Translations under genes and position numbers: made by a program
Notes under the pieces: model-generated
Seen by the model: the letters and a program-made list of their open reading frames with translations, nothing else
Databases searched by the model: none
Told to the model about the DNA's origin: nothing
DNA from: a bacterium
Lineage (GTDB): Bacteria; Patescibacteriota; Minisyncoccia; Minisyncoccales; JAGMAB01
Assembly (NCBI GenBank): GCA_030643665.1
Contig: DAOWKS010000048.1
Location: 1 to 5,737 of the forward strand
Length of the DNA: 5,737 bases
Reading direction: 5' to 3'
Shown here: positions 5,579 through 5,737 of the stretch, piece after piece
Numbering within the stretch: the first letter of the stretch is position 1
Layout: each line of letters starts with the position of its first letter

Positions 5579-5737
5579 TTAAGTTTTTTAAATTCTTGTT
5601 TAACAATTTCTCTGTCGTCCCAAGCAATCTTTATTCCTTTGGCTACGCACATCCGGGGTTCGCAACCCTTGCCGGTAATAATCACTACATCACCCGGTTT
5701 AGCCAAACTCAATGCTTTTTTAATCGCTTCTTTTCTA
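5575..5737 (-). CDS. murE: MurE-like Mur ligase, C-terminal 53 residues (partial)
   Basis: This is the 3' end of a gene entering from the right edge; 53 complete codons plus TGA are visible. The translation contains ALSLAKPGDVVIITGKGCEP and then IKIAWDDREIVKQEF. This matches the C-terminal domain of UDP-N-acetylmuramoyl-tripeptide synthetase, where the family shows GDxVxxxGKGHE followed by xxPFDDRE. MurE adds the third amino acid (meso-diaminopimelate or lysine) to the peptidoglycan stem peptide in the cytosol. The usual GKGHE histidine is a cysteine here (GKGCE), and the PF of PFDDRE is AW. The residues that select the amino acid lie outside the window. Its stop overlaps the rtcB start (ATGA), so it probably heads the same transcript. 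Another Mur ligase-type protein remains possible, given how little is visible. Confidence 0.75.
   Translation of the reverse strand, partial: RKEAIKKALSLAKPGDVVIITGKGCEPRMCVAKGIKIAWDDREIVKQEFKKLK

Overview
The window is AT-rich, tightly packed bacterial DNA with almost no intergenic space. It looks like a small-genome bacterium of the Candidate Phyla Radiation (Patescibacteria, Parcubacteria-like). The reasons are: genes that abut or overlap by a few bases, a tRNA gene without an encoded CCA, a minimal CX3CX2C-type Elp3, a NIF3 protein with an unusual N-terminal region, and a MurE-like Mur ligase, which argues for peptidoglycan and against an archaeon. TGA is used as a normal stop (ends of the LOG, RtcB and MurE genes), so the TGA=Gly code of Gracilibacteria/Absconditabacteria is unlikely. 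The phylum call is inference, since no marker tree could be run.

Layout. Positions 1-61 hold a GC-rich hairpin cut by the window edge and possibly the tail of a frameshifted small gene. A minus-strand unit runs from 1512 down to about 62: a Trm9/ALKBH8-like SAM methyltransferase, a tRNA-Arg(CCG) whose 5' end contains the methyltransferase stop codon, a LOG/TIGR00725-type Rossmann protein, and a small uncertain ORF. Divergently from the methyltransferase, with only 18 bp between start codons, lies a full-length elp3 on the plus strand. Elp3 converges on a second minus-strand unit, overlapping it by 20 bp. In transcription order that unit is the 3' end of a murE-like Mur ligase, rtcB, a 44-residue basic protein, and a NIF3/DUF34 protein. 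Its junctions are ATGA, ATGA and a 20-nt overlap.

How the genes fit together. Three protein genes and one RNA gene concern tRNA: Elp3 (cm5U34 chemistry), a methyltransferase resembling the enzyme that esterifies cm5U to mcm5U in eukaryotes, the RNA ligase RtcB, and tRNA-Arg itself. The most interesting inference is that the divergent elp3/trm9-like pair forms a compact wobble-uridine modification module in a bacterium. The other notable points are the methyltransferase-tRNA overlap, a palindromic element that appears to have been inserted in frame into rtcB, and a conserved-looking small ORF embedded between rtcB and nif3. No CRISPR, insertion sequence, phage gene or rRNA is visible, and there is no gene-free stretch over 300 bases.
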